Below are positions 34,689-42,522 of a stretch of DNA of 64,000 nt, piece after piece. The first letter of the stretch is position 1. Each line of letters opens with the position of its first letter. Location: the NCBI RefSeq assembly GCF_025464955.1, contig NZ_JAODNM010000130.1, forward strand, positions 1-64,000. The letters run 5' to 3'. The notes beneath the pieces were generated by a model. That model was given only the letters and a program-made list of their open reading frames with translations. It searched no databases and had not been told where the DNA came from. This DNA is from Amycolatopsis sp. GTDB lineage: Bacteria > Actinomycetota > Actinomycetes > Mycobacteriales > Pseudonocardiaceae. A program made the position numbers and the translations under genes.

Positions 34689-36289
34689 CGACAGTCGAAG
34701 CACCTCCGGCCCAGCCGGAAAAGCCCTACCGCCCCACGCTCGCGCGGCGGGTGCTGGCCTTCCTGCGCAACACCTGGCGCGGCCTGACCTCGATGCGCAC
34801 CGCGCTGGTGCTGCTCTTCCTGCTCGCGCTCGGCGCGCTGCCCGGTGCCCTGCTGCCGCAGCGGGCGTTGAACGGCCCGAAGACCGACGCCTTCATCGCG
34901 TCCCACGGCTGGTGGGGCACGCTGCTGGACAAGCTCGAGTTCTTCACCGTCTACTCCAGCATCTGGTTCTCCGCGATCTACCTGCTGCTGATGATCTCGC
35001 TCGTCGGCTGCCTCGTACCCCGCCTCGTCGACTACGTCCGCGCGATCGGCGCGAAGCCCGTGCTGACCCCGCGCAACCTCTCGCGGATGCCGCACTACCA
35101 CCGAGCCGTCGTCAAGGATTCCCCGGACGAGGTCATGGCCGCGGCGAACGCCCGGCTTTCGCGCTGGCGGCATACCGAGCGCGAGGAAACCGGCTCGCGG
35201 AGCCTGTCCGCCGAACGCGGCTACCTGCGCGAGACCGGAAACCTGATCTTCCACTTCTCCATGCTCGGCTTGATCATCTTCTTCGCCCTCGGCAAGATGT
35301 TCGGCTACTCGGGCCAGGTCATCGTGCAGGCGGACGGCAGCCAGTTCTGCAACGCCGGCATCCTCGGCTACGACTCGTTCGACGCCGGCCTCCGCGTCGA
35401 CGGGACCCAGCTGGACCCGTGGTGCGTCAAGATCAACGACTTCAAGGCCCAGTACACCGAGAACGGCGAGCCGATCCAGTACGAGTCCTCGATCGACTAC
35501 CAGTCCGGTGACGACCTCAAGACCGGCACCTGGCGGCCGTACGACCTGAAGGTCAACTCGCCGCTGCGGACCGCGGGCGACCGCGTCTACCTGCTGGGCA
35601 ACGGCTTTTCGCCGAAGTTCACGGTGACCTATCCCAACGGCGAGCAGCGCAGCATGGCGACCCAGTGGGCGCCGGTGGACCAGACGACGCTGCTTTCCCA
35701 GGGCGCGACGAAGTTCGAGCCGCCGGGCATCACTGACGAAGCCGTCCGCCGCACCAAGGAGCTCGCCGTCACCGGCGTGTTCGCGCCCTCGGCGTTCATC
35801 CACGCGAACATCCTCACCTCGGCCGGCCCCCAGCTGACGCTGCCCGCGGTGGCCGTCAACGTCATGCGCGGCGACCTCGGCACGGACAACGGGCAGGGCC
35901 AGTCGATCTTCAGTGTCGACCAGTCGATGGTCGCGGACGGCAGGCTCAAGCAGGTCGCGCGGCAGAACCTGTTCGTCGGCCAGACGATCACCCTCGACGA
36001 CAAGACGCAGATCCGGTTCGACGGCGTCCAGCGCTGGGTGTCACTGCAGATTTCGCACGACCCGACGCAGGACTTCGTCCTGTTCTTCGCCATCACGATG
36101 CTCATCGGACTCGGCGGGTCGCTGCTGTTCAAACGCCGCCGGGTGTGGGTCCGGGTGATCCCGGCCGAAGATCCGGCGGGCGGTACCGTGGTCGAGATCG
36201 GCGGGCTCGCCCGCACCGATCAGGCCGGCTACGGCGAGGAGTTCGGCCGAATCGCGGAGCAGTTGGCCTCCGGCAGGAAAGGGACCTGA
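34685..36289 (+). CDS. resB: cytochrome c biogenesis protein ResB
   Basis: A 534-residue membrane protein. Three helices lie in the first 220 residues (TSMRTALVLLFLLALGALPG opens the first), then a large outside domain about 230-460, then a last helix before the C-terminal tail. It pairs with CcsA to deliver and attach haem (system II). GTG 34685 overlaps the ccdA stop. The cytoplasmic N-terminus is short and Pro-rich. Confidence 0.94.
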   Translation: MTTVEAPPAQPEKPYRPTLARRVLAFLRNTWRGLTSMRTALVLLFLLALGALPGALLPQRALNGPKTDAFIASHGWWGTLLDKLEFFTVYSSIWFSAIYLLLMISLVGCLVPRLVDYVRAIGAKPVLTPRNLSRMPHYHRAVVKDSPDEVMAAANARLSRWRHTEREETGSRSLSAERGYLRETGNLIFHFSMLGLIIFFALGKMFGYSGQVIVQADGSQFCNAGILGYDSFDAGLRVDGTQLDPWCVKINDFKAQYTENGEPIQYESSIDYQSGDDLKTGTWRPYDLKVNSPLRTAGDRVYLLGNGFSPKFTVTYPNGEQRSMATQWAPVDQTTLLSQGATKFEPPGITDEAVRRTKELAVTGVFAPSAFIHANILTSAGPQLTLPAVAVNVMRGDLGTDNGQGQSIFSVDQSMVADGRLKQVARQNLFVGQTITLDDKTQIRFDGVQRWVSLQISHDPTQDFVLFFAITMLIGLGGSLLFKRRRVWVRVIPAEDPAGGTVVEIGGLARTDQAGYGEEFGRIAEQLASGRKGT

Positions 36290-36291
36290 GC

Positions 36292-37272
36292 ATGCCGATC
36301 AACGAGACACTGTCCCGGTACAGCGACTGGTCGTACACCACCGCGACCGCCATCTACGTGCTGGCGCTGCTGTTCTTCCTCGTCGAGCAGAGCTTCGGCG
36401 CGAAGGGCAGGCAAGCGGCCGAGCGCCAGAAGCAGCGCGTCCGCGAGCTCGCCGGCGCCGGCGGTCCCTCGGTCACCGAAGACGTCATCCCGCCCGCCGC
36501 GCCGAGTGCCCGTCAGGGCCGCGCCGAGCGCATCGGGCGCATGGGCGCTTCGCTGATGGTGCTCGGGGTGGTGCTGCACTTCTCCGCGATCGTGCTGCGC
36601 GGCTTCGCGACCCACCGGGCGCCGTGGGGCAACATGTACGAGTACGGCATGGCGGTCACGTTCGTCGCCGCGGTCACCTGGCTCGTGGTGATCAGGAAGT
36701 TCCCGGTGCGCCACCTGTCCGGGTTCATGCTGCTGCCCGTCGTGATCCTGATGTTCGTCAACGGGACCCTGCTCTACACGATCGCGGCCCCGGTCCAGCC
36801 CGCGCTGCAGTCGTACTGGCTGGTCATCCACGTCTCGGCGGCAGTGATCGCGTCCGGGGTGTTCATGGTCCCCGGTGTCGCCAGCGTGCTCTACCTGTTC
36901 CGCTCGGCGCACGACAAGAACCCGGCGAAGTTCCCCCGAATGGGGCCGAAGCTGCCCGAGGCCGCGGTGCTCGACCGCATCGCCTACCGGATGACCATCA
37001 TCGCGTTCCCGATCTTCACCTTCGGCGTGCTCTGCGGCGCGGTGTGGGCCGAGGCCGCGTGGGGCCGCTTCTGGGGCTGGGACCCCAAGGAGACCTGCGC
37101 GTTCGTAGCCTGGGTGTTCTACGCGGCCTACCTGCACTCGCGGGCGACAGCCGGCTGGCGCGGGACCAGGGCCGCGGTGATCAACGTCGTCGGGTTCGCC
37201 GCGATGGTGTTCAACCTCTTCTTCATCAACCTCGTCACCACGGGGCTCCACTCCTACGCCGGACTCGGCTGA
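36292..37272 (+). CDS. ccsA: haem transporter CcsA/ResC for cytochrome c
   Basis: A 326-residue membrane protein with about eight helices and the WWD-type haem motif WGRFWGWDPKETCAFVAW near residues 258-275. Conserved His residues flank it (RGFATHRAPWGNMYE, VIHVSAAV, LHSR). It forms the system II haem lyase with ResB. ATG 36292 is 2 bp after the resB stop. It ends the operon; some annotators call this gene ccsB. Confidence 0.94.
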   Translation: MPINETLSRYSDWSYTTATAIYVLALLFFLVEQSFGAKGRQAAERQKQRVRELAGAGGPSVTEDVIPPAAPSARQGRAERIGRMGASLMVLGVVLHFSAIVLRGFATHRAPWGNMYEYGMAVTFVAAVTWLVVIRKFPVRHLSGFMLLPVVILMFVNGTLLYTIAAPVQPALQSYWLVIHVSAAVIASGVFMVPGVASVLYLFRSAHDKNPAKFPRMGPKLPEAAVLDRIAYRMTIIAFPIFTFGVLCGAVWAEAAWGRFWGWDPKETCAFVAWVFYAAYLHSRATAGWRGTRAAVINVVGFAAMVFNLFFINLVTTGLHSYAGLG

Positions 37273-37383
37273 TTCCCTTTAGGTTGCGGCCCGGACTCGG
37301 CGAGGGGGCTGAGTAGGACACAGCGGCTTCTCCCGGCTACCGTCACCGAGTACTGAAGACGACGTTCCAGGAGGATTCCAGCT

Positions 37384-38745
37384 GTGACCGGCCCCAGCGA
37401 CGAGTCGTCCCCCGACAGCCCCGAAACCGGCGCGACCCCGGTGGAACCAAGCCCGGGGATGTTCTCCGATGACCGGACGGACTCGACGCCACACCCCGGG
37501 ACGGGCGGTTATCCAGTACCGAACCCGGCCACTTCGGGCCCGCACCAGGTGCCTGCCCCGCAGCCGCAGAACCCGGCCGTGTCCGGCCCGTACCCGGTGC
37601 CTGGCGCGCAGCAGCATGCCTACTACGCCGAGGCCACGCCGTCCGGCCCGCAGCCCGTCCAGCAGCAGCCTCAGCAGCAGTACGCCCAGCAGCCGCAGCA
37701 CCAGGGTTACGACCAGAACCTGCCGCCGCTTCAGCCGCAGTACCCCGATCCTTCGCAGTACCAGCAGCAGCCCCAGTCGGCGATCCCGTTGCCGCAGCCC
37801 CAGTCGCAGCATGGCCGCCACGCCCACGACGGCCCGGCGGACCTGGCCACCGCACATCTGGTCAAGCAGAACAAGCGGCGGCCGCAGTCGGGGTGGCGCA
37901 AGGCGGTCTATGTCGGCACCGGGAAGCTCCTCAACCCCGGCGAGAGCCCGGCCGACCAGCGCCGCCGCGAGCTGATCGCGCAGGTCAACCAGCCACTGCG
38001 CGGCTGCTACAAGATCGCGATGCTCAGTCTCAAAGGCGGCGTCGGCAAGACCACCACCACGACCACCCTCGGCGCGACGTTCGCGTCGCTGCGGGGAGAC
38101 CGCGTCGTCGCCGTGGACGCGAACCCGGACCGCGGCACGCTGTCGCAGAAGATTCCGATCGAGACGACCGCGACCGTGCGGCACCTGCTGCGCGACGCGG
38201 ACAAGATCACTCGGTACAGCGATGTCCGCTCGTACACGTCGCAGGGGTCCAGCCGGCTGGAGATCCTCGCCAGCGAGCAGGACCCGGCGGTGTCCGAAGC
38301 CTTCTCCGAGAGCGACTACCGCCGCGCGGTGAACCTGCTCGAGCACTTCTACAACATCGTGCTCACCGACTGCGGCACCGGCCTGATGCACTCCGCGATG
38401 AAGGGCGTCCTCGACGTCGCAGACTCGCTGGTACTGGTGTCCTCCGGCTCGGTCGACGGGGCACGCAGCGCCTCCGCCACGCTCGACTGGCTCGATGCGC
38501 ACGGTTACGGCGAGCTGGTCAAACGGTCTGTCGCGGTGATCAACTCGGTGCGGCCGAAGGGCGGCTCTGTCGACCTCGACAAGCTGTCCGCGCACTTCGG
38601 GGCCCGCGTCCGCGCGGTGTGCCGGATCCCGTTCGACCCGCACCTGGAAGAGGGCGCGGAGATCGAGCTCGAACGCCTGAACCCGGACACCCGGCTGAGC
38701 CTGCTCGAGCTGGCAGCCACCGTCGCGGACGGTTTCGCGCGCTAG
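37384..38745 (+). CDS. ParA/MinD-like ATPase with Q/P-rich N-terminus
   Basis: A 453-residue protein. Residues 1-150 are disordered and rich in Pro, Gln and Tyr (runs of QQQP). The ATPase part begins near 210: deviant Walker A LKGGVGKTTTTTTLG, then VDANPDRGTLSQKI and VLTDCGTGL. This layout resembles the actinobacterial group containing EspI-like and polar-growth-associated ATPases. A role in positioning or secretion is inferred. GTG 37384 follows AGGAGG. Ends at a strong hairpin. Confidence 0.9.
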   Translation: MTGPSDESSPDSPETGATPVEPSPGMFSDDRTDSTPHPGTGGYPVPNPATSGPHQVPAPQPQNPAVSGPYPVPGAQQHAYYAEATPSGPQPVQQQPQQQYAQQPQHQGYDQNLPPLQPQYPDPSQYQQQPQSAIPLPQPQSQHGRHAHDGPADLATAHLVKQNKRRPQSGWRKAVYVGTGKLLNPGESPADQRRRELIAQVNQPLRGCYKIAMLSLKGGVGKTTTTTTLGATFASLRGDRVVAVDANPDRGTLSQKIPIETTATVRHLLRDADKITRYSDVRSYTSQGSSRLEILASEQDPAVSEAFSESDYRRAVNLLEHFYNIVLTDCGTGLMHSAMKGVLDVADSLVLVSSGSVDGARSASATLDWLDAHGYGELVKRSVAVINSVRPKGGSVDLDKLSAHFGARVRAVCRIPFDPHLEEGAEIELERLNPDTRLSLLELAATVADGFAR

Positions 38746-38764
38746 CTGGCTAGTTCCTCAACTC

Positions 38765-38811
38765 AACGTAAAGGCCCCCTTTGCTGTTTCGGCATAGGGG
38801 GCCTTTACGTT
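38765..38811. terminator. bidirectional hairpin terminator
   Basis: 16-bp perfect arms AACGTAAAGGCCCCCT (38765-38780) and complement (38796-38811), with T-rich and A-rich ends, between the convergent ATPase gene and the small membrane protein gene. Confidence 0.8.
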
Positions 38812-38824
38812 TTGAAGAACAGGC

Positions 38825-39007
38825 TTACTCCTCGGGCGTGTCCCGGGGGCGGCGCTGGTCTTCACCGAGTTTGCGGAGGAAGTCCGGGTCGTCGTCGGGT
38901 GCCAAGGTCGCTGAGCGTGACGGGACACCGACGCGCTCCGGACCGAAGGCCCGCCACAACAGTACGGCGATCGTGAATGCACCGACCACCGCGAGCAGGT
39001 AGACCAT
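38825..39007 (-). CDS. small single-helix membrane protein
   Basis: A 60-residue protein: one membrane helix (VYLLAVVGAFTIAVLLWRAF), then a charged tail. AAAGGAGC sits 7 nt before the ATG start, which supports translation. No known family. It stands behind bldC, separated by a long palindrome. Confidence 0.75.
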   Translation of the reverse strand: MVYLLAVVGAFTIAVLLWRAFGPERVGVPSRSATLAPDDDPDFLRKLGEDQRRPRDTPEE

Positions 39008-39119
39008 GCTCGCTCCTTTCCGTGTGCGGGACCAACGGTCCGTTCCTGCTGTGAGGTTAATCCTTCGACGGAGTTTCCCACGGCCTGGTTACGAACAGTG
39101 TACTGAGCCGATACGACAA

Positions 39120-39175
39120 CGAAGGGTCGTGAGTGGCCACGCCGGGTACCCGGCATGACCACTCACGACCCTTCG
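39120..39175. repeat. 28-bp-arm loopless palindrome
   Basis: Arms 39120-39147 and 39148-39175 differ from perfect complementarity at two positions, both G-U wobbles on the minus-strand transcript. It starts CGAAGGGTCGTGAGTGG and lies just past bldC, so it is likely its terminator. The GTCGTGAGTG word resembles repeat family B. Confidence 0.8.
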
Positions 39176-39186
39176 CGGCCGTTGAA

Positions 39187-39228
39187 CGTCAAATCTTGCG
39201 CGTCAAATCTTGCGCGTCAAATCTTGCG
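39187..39228. repeat. 14-bp triplicate at bldC 3' end
   Basis: Three perfect tandem copies of CGTCAAATCTTGCG. The bldC stop codon and last residues lie in the third copy, so the repeat encodes the extreme C-terminus and the first bases after the stop. Confidence 0.95.
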
Positions 39229-39429
39229 CGTGGGCTCACTCGCGTCGGTGGTCAGCTCCGCAAGGAGTTCATTGACCTCGGACTCCCGGAACCGACGGTG
39301 CCCACCTGGGGTCCTGATCGATCCGATGCGCCCGGCAGTCGCCCACCGAGTGACCGTCTTCGGGTCTACTCGGAACAACGCGGCGACCTCACCTGGCGTG
39401 AGCAGTCGGCCTGACATGGTCGCGGTCAC
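39217..39429 (-). CDS. bldC: BldC-type MerR-like developmental regulator
   Basis: A 70-residue DNA-binding protein made of one winged HTH. LLTPGEVAALFRVDPKTVTR and IRTPGGHRRFRESEV match Streptomyces BldC, which binds direct repeats and delays development. GTG 39429 is the start because GGAGG is 6 nt upstream; an ATG four codons later is an alternative. The C-terminal tail is short, ending inside a tandem repeat. The divergent Lrp gene begins 214 bp away. Confidence 0.95.
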   Translation of the reverse strand: MTATMSGRLLTPGEVAALFRVDPKTVTRWATAGRIGSIRTPGGHRRFRESEVNELLAELTTDASEPTRKI

Positions 39430-39643
39430 TTTCCGCCTCCTTCACGACTTCGCTGCTATACCGGTGTGTATCGGACCCTTTGCCCGTCGCGCCGGCCAGC
39501 TAACACGGCAATCGTTGCATCTCACCCGTCAGGTACTCGAACGGTTGTCCAAGGGTAAAGAGGTCGTAAAGGACAAAACAGACTTTGGTTGCACACGCCT
39601 GCCACCGCGTGGGCACGGAGTCCGCGCGGCTTAAATAGAGCCC

Positions 39644-40117
39644 ATGGATGTTGTGGACAGGAAAATCATCGCCGCGCTGCGGGTGAACGGTCGGGCAACA
39701 TATGCCGACCTGGGCCGGCTGGTCGGGCTGTCGGCGTCGTCGGTGCACGAGCGGGTGGGGAAACTCGAGTCCGGCGGGGTGATCACCGGGTACCACGCGC
39801 TGGTCAACCCGAGCGCGGTCGGCCTCGGGGTGACGGCGCTCGTCGGCATCCAGCCGACGGACACGGCGACGGACGAGGATGTCGCGGAGTCCCTGGGGGA
39901 GCTTGACGAGGTCGAGAGCTGCTACGCGGTGGCCGGGGACGATGCGTTCGTGGTGAAGGTCCGGGTGTCGACAGTCGACGACCTCGAGCGCACGCTGGGC
40001 CGGTTGCGGCGGATTTCCGGGGTCGCGCGGACGCATACGACCGTGGTGCTGTCGACGAGGTTCGAAGGCCGGGCGAACAACGCGGGGTTGGAAGACGAAT
40101 CAACTGGTGGCGCGTAA
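39644..40117 (+). CDS. Lrp/AsnC family regulator
   Basis: A 157-residue regulator with an N-terminal HTH (DRKIIAALRVNGRATYADLG to VHERVGKLESGGVI) and a C-terminal RAM ligand domain (about 68-145). Such proteins sense amino acids. It precedes a membrane protein and a Cds1-like cysteine desulfhydrase, so cysteine or a related amino acid is a candidate ligand. The start ATG 39644 has weak ribosome-site sequence; it may be leaderless. Confidence 0.9.
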   Translation: MDVVDRKIIAALRVNGRATYADLGRLVGLSASSVHERVGKLESGGVITGYHALVNPSAVGLGVTALVGIQPTDTATDEDVAESLGELDEVESCYAVAGDDAFVVKVRVSTVDDLERTLGRLRRISGVARTHTTVVLSTRFEGRANNAGLEDESTGGA

Positions 40118-40128
40118 CCTGCTTCGAT

Positions 40129-40404
40129 GTGAGCTCTGAACGCGCTGATAGCCACCTCGCCCGCGACCTGGTCGTCTACGTGCTGGCGCGGTTCGCGCTG
40201 GTCGCCGTGGTGGCCTGGGTGCTGACGTTGTTCTCGGTGCCGCTGCTGGTCGCGGTGGCGGTCGGGATCGTCGCCGGGCTGCCGATCGGGCTGCTGGTGC
40301 TCCGGCCGCTGAACCAGCGGGTCACCGCGGGGCTCGCCGAACGCAACAAGGGCCGCGCCAGCGAGCGCGCGAAGCTCCGCGCCGAGCTGCGCGGCGAGCA
40401 GTGA
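40129..40404 (+). CDS. DUF4229 small membrane protein
   Basis: A 91-residue protein with two membrane helices (about 15-35 and 37-58) and a basic C-terminal helix ERNKGRASERAKLRAEL, typical of DUF4229. GTG start 40129; its stop overlaps the next gene's GTG. Role unknown. Confidence 0.85.
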   Translation: MSSERADSHLARDLVVYVLARFALVAVVAWVLTLFSVPLLVAVAVGIVAGLPIGLLVLRPLNQRVTAGLAERNKGRASERAKLRAELRGEQ

Positions 40405-41492
40405 CCGGTCGCGGCCTGCAGCGCCGCAGCTGGATCCGGGAGGCCGTCCGCATCATCGAGGCCGACGCCAACCGCAGCGCCGACACCCATCTGCACGTCT
40501 TCCCACTGCCCACGGACTGGGGCATCGACCTTTACCTGAAGGACGAGTCGGTGCACCCCACCGGCTCGCTCAAGCACCGGCTGGCGCGTTCGCTGCTGCT
40601 GTATGGCCTGGTCAACGGCCAGATCGGCCCCGGAACCGTGCTCATCGAGGCGTCCAGCGGGTCCACCGCGGTGTCCGAGGCGTACTTCGCGCGGATGCTC
40701 GGGCTCGAGTTCGTCACGGTCGTGCCGCGCAAGACGAGCCCGGAGAAGATCTCGCTCATCGAGTTCTACGGCGGCCGTTGCCACTTCGTCGACTCGCCCG
40801 CGGAGATGTACAGCGAGGCCGAGCGGCTCGCGGAGGAATGCAACGGTCATTACCTCGACCAGTTCACCTACGCCGAGCGCGCGACAGACTGGCGTGGCAA
40901 CAACAACATCGCCGAGTCGGTGTACGCGCAGATGGTGTCGGAGCGGCATCCGGTGCCGGCCTGGATCGTGGTCGGCGCAGGCACCGGCGGCACCAGCGCG
41001 ACCTTCGGCCGGTACGTGCGGTATCGCCGTCACACCACCAAGGTCGCCGTCGTCGACCCGGAGAACTCGTCGTTCTACGGCGCGTGGCAATCGCGTGATC
41101 TCGACCACGCGACCGGGATGTCGTCGCGGATCGAGGGCATCGGGCGGCCGCGGGTCGAGCCGTCGTTCGTCCCGGGCGTGATCGACGAGATGCTGCAGGT
41201 GCCCGACGCGGGCTCCCTGGCGGCCATCCGGTTGCTGCGCGAGCGGACGGGGCACTGGGCAGGCGGCTCGACCGGCACGAACCTCTACGGCACGTTCGTG
41301 CTGATCTCGCGGATGCTGGAAGAAGGCCAGGCAGGCAGCGTCGTCACGCTGGTCTGCGACGGCGGCGAGCGCTACGCGGACACGTACTACAACGACGACT
41401 GGCTCGCGGAACAGAACCTCGACATCAAGCCGTACGCCGCGGTGTTCGAGGAGTTCCTGCGCTCGGGCAAGTTCCTCCCGCCCGGGGTTTAG
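40401..41492 (+). CDS. cds1: PLP-dependent cysteine desulfhydrase, Cds1-like
   Basis: A 363-residue fold type II PLP enzyme. The PLP Lys is in HPTGSLKHRLA, the Asn/Ser-rich loop is EASSGSTAVSEAYFA, and the phosphate loop is GAGTGGTSATFGRY. Sequence and length resemble Mycobacterium Rv3684 (Cds1), which splits cysteine to H2S, pyruvate and ammonia. A cysteine synthase-like activity is the alternative. It is coupled to the DUF4229 gene and lies behind an Lrp regulator. Confidence 0.85.
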   Translation: MTGRGLQRRSWIREAVRIIEADANRSADTHLHVFPLPTDWGIDLYLKDESVHPTGSLKHRLARSLLLYGLVNGQIGPGTVLIEASSGSTAVSEAYFARMLGLEFVTVVPRKTSPEKISLIEFYGGRCHFVDSPAEMYSEAERLAEECNGHYLDQFTYAERATDWRGNNNIAESVYAQMVSERHPVPAWIVVGAGTGGTSATFGRYVRYRRHTTKVAVVDPENSSFYGAWQSRDLDHATGMSSRIEGIGRPRVEPSFVPGVIDEMLQVPDAGSLAAIRLLRERTGHWAGGSTGTNLYGTFVLISRMLEEGQAGSVVTLVCDGGERYADTYYNDDWLAEQNLDIKPYAAVFEEFLRSGKFLPPGV

Positions 41493-41496
41493 CAAC

Positions 41497-41553
41497 TGGA
41501 CGTGAAGGCCACCTTCACAACGAATTACGCAATGAAGGTGGCCTTCACGTCCA
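41497..41553. terminator. bidirectional hairpin terminator
   Basis: 21-bp perfect arms (41497-41517 and 41533-41553) starting TGGACGTGAAGGCC, with a 15-nt loop, between convergent cds1 and menA. The GTGAAGGCC core recurs at 3277 and 54353. Confidence 0.82.
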
Positions 41554-41554
41554 A

Positions 41555-42427
41555 TCAGAGCAGCGCGAAGCCGACAGTGGTGAGGACGGCCCAGGCGAGC
41601 ATCGCGAGGCCGGTGTCGCGCAGCGCGGGGATCAGTTCGCGGCCCGTCTTGCCGCCGCTGACGGCCTTCACCGAGCTCCGCAGCAGCGGCGCGGTGAGCA
41701 GGCCGAGCAGGAGCAGCGGGTGCCACACGCCCAGCAGAACACTCACCACGAACGGCGCAGTGATCAGACCCAGGTAGAACCGGCGGGTGCCCTTGTCGCC
41801 GAGGCGGACGGCGAGGGTGCGCTTGCCGGACTCGATGTCGGTCGGGATGTCGCGCAGGTTGTTCGCGGTGAGCACGCCGGTCGAGAAGCAGCCGACGGCG
41901 ACCGCGCAGCCGAGCGCGGCCCAGCTGACGTGCCCGGCCTGGACGTAGACCGTGCCGAGGACCCCGGCGAGGCCGAAGAAGACGAAGACGGCGATCTCGC
42001 CGAAACCGTAGTAGCCGTACGGCTTCTTGCCGCCGGTGTAGAACCACGCGCCGATGATGCAGAGCGCGCCCATGATCAGCAGCCACCAGTGGCCGGACAC
42101 CGCGACGAGCACCAGCCCGAGCACCCCGGCAAGGCCCAGCGACGTCAACGCGGCGGTGAGTACGGCCTTCGGCTTCGCGGTCTTCGAGCCGACCAGGCGC
42201 AGCGGGCCGACCCGGTGCTCGTCCGTCCCGCGGATCCCGTCCGAGTAGTCGTTGGCGAAGTTCACCCCGACGATCAGGGACAGCGAAACCAGCAGCGCGA
42301 GCAGCGACCGTGACCACGAGAACGTGTCGAGCGCCGTCGCCAGTCCGACCCCCGCGACGACCGGTGCCACCGCGTTGGGCAGCGTCCGCGGACGGGCCCC
42401 CTCAATCCACTGCCCCACAGTTGCCAT
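41555..42427 (-). CDS. menA: 1,4-dihydroxy-2-naphthoate polyprenyltransferase
   Basis: A 290-residue membrane prenyltransferase of the UbiA family with about eight helices. NFANDYSDGIRGTDEHR is the first Asp-rich Mg site and DIPTDIESGKRTLAVRLG the second. It attaches the isoprenoid tail to DHNA in menaquinone synthesis. ATG 42427 (MATVGQWIEG) is preferred over the 330-residue frame, whose extra N-terminus runs through repeat DNA. Confidence 0.95.
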   Translation of the reverse strand: MATVGQWIEGARPRTLPNAVAPVVAGVGLATALDTFSWSRSLLALLVSLSLIVGVNFANDYSDGIRGTDEHRVGPLRLVGSKTAKPKAVLTAALTSLGLAGVLGLVLVAVSGHWWLLIMGALCIIGAWFYTGGKKPYGYYGFGEIAVFVFFGLAGVLGTVYVQAGHVSWAALGCAVAVGCFSTGVLTANNLRDIPTDIESGKRTLAVRLGDKGTRRFYLGLITAPFVVSVLLGVWHPLLLLGLLTAPLLRSSVKAVSGGKTGRELIPALRDTGLAMLAWAVLTTVGFALL

Positions 42428-42472
42428 GGCCCCATTCTTCGGCATCGGTCCGATGTCTGGTGATCGGGTCAG

Positions 42473-42522
42473 GGCTCGAGAGTCATCCGGCCAGTCAAAA
42501 CTGGCTGGAACACTCACGAGCC
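42473..42522. repeat. palindromic repeat family B, copy 1
   Basis: Arms 42473-42495 and 42500-42522 form a partly decayed hairpin, the right arm reading ACTGGCTGGAACACTCACGAG. The coding end of the secreted protein gene, including its stop codon, lies in the right arm. Confidence 0.75.

Noticed and set aside
39187..39228. CRISPR-like direct repeats
   Set aside because: The units are contiguous without spacers, only 14 bp, and no cas gene is near.
40176..42317. 713-codon minus-strand frame across DUF4229, cds1 and menA
   Set aside because: It crosses two real genes on the other strand, a terminator hairpin, and part of menA in the wrong frame.
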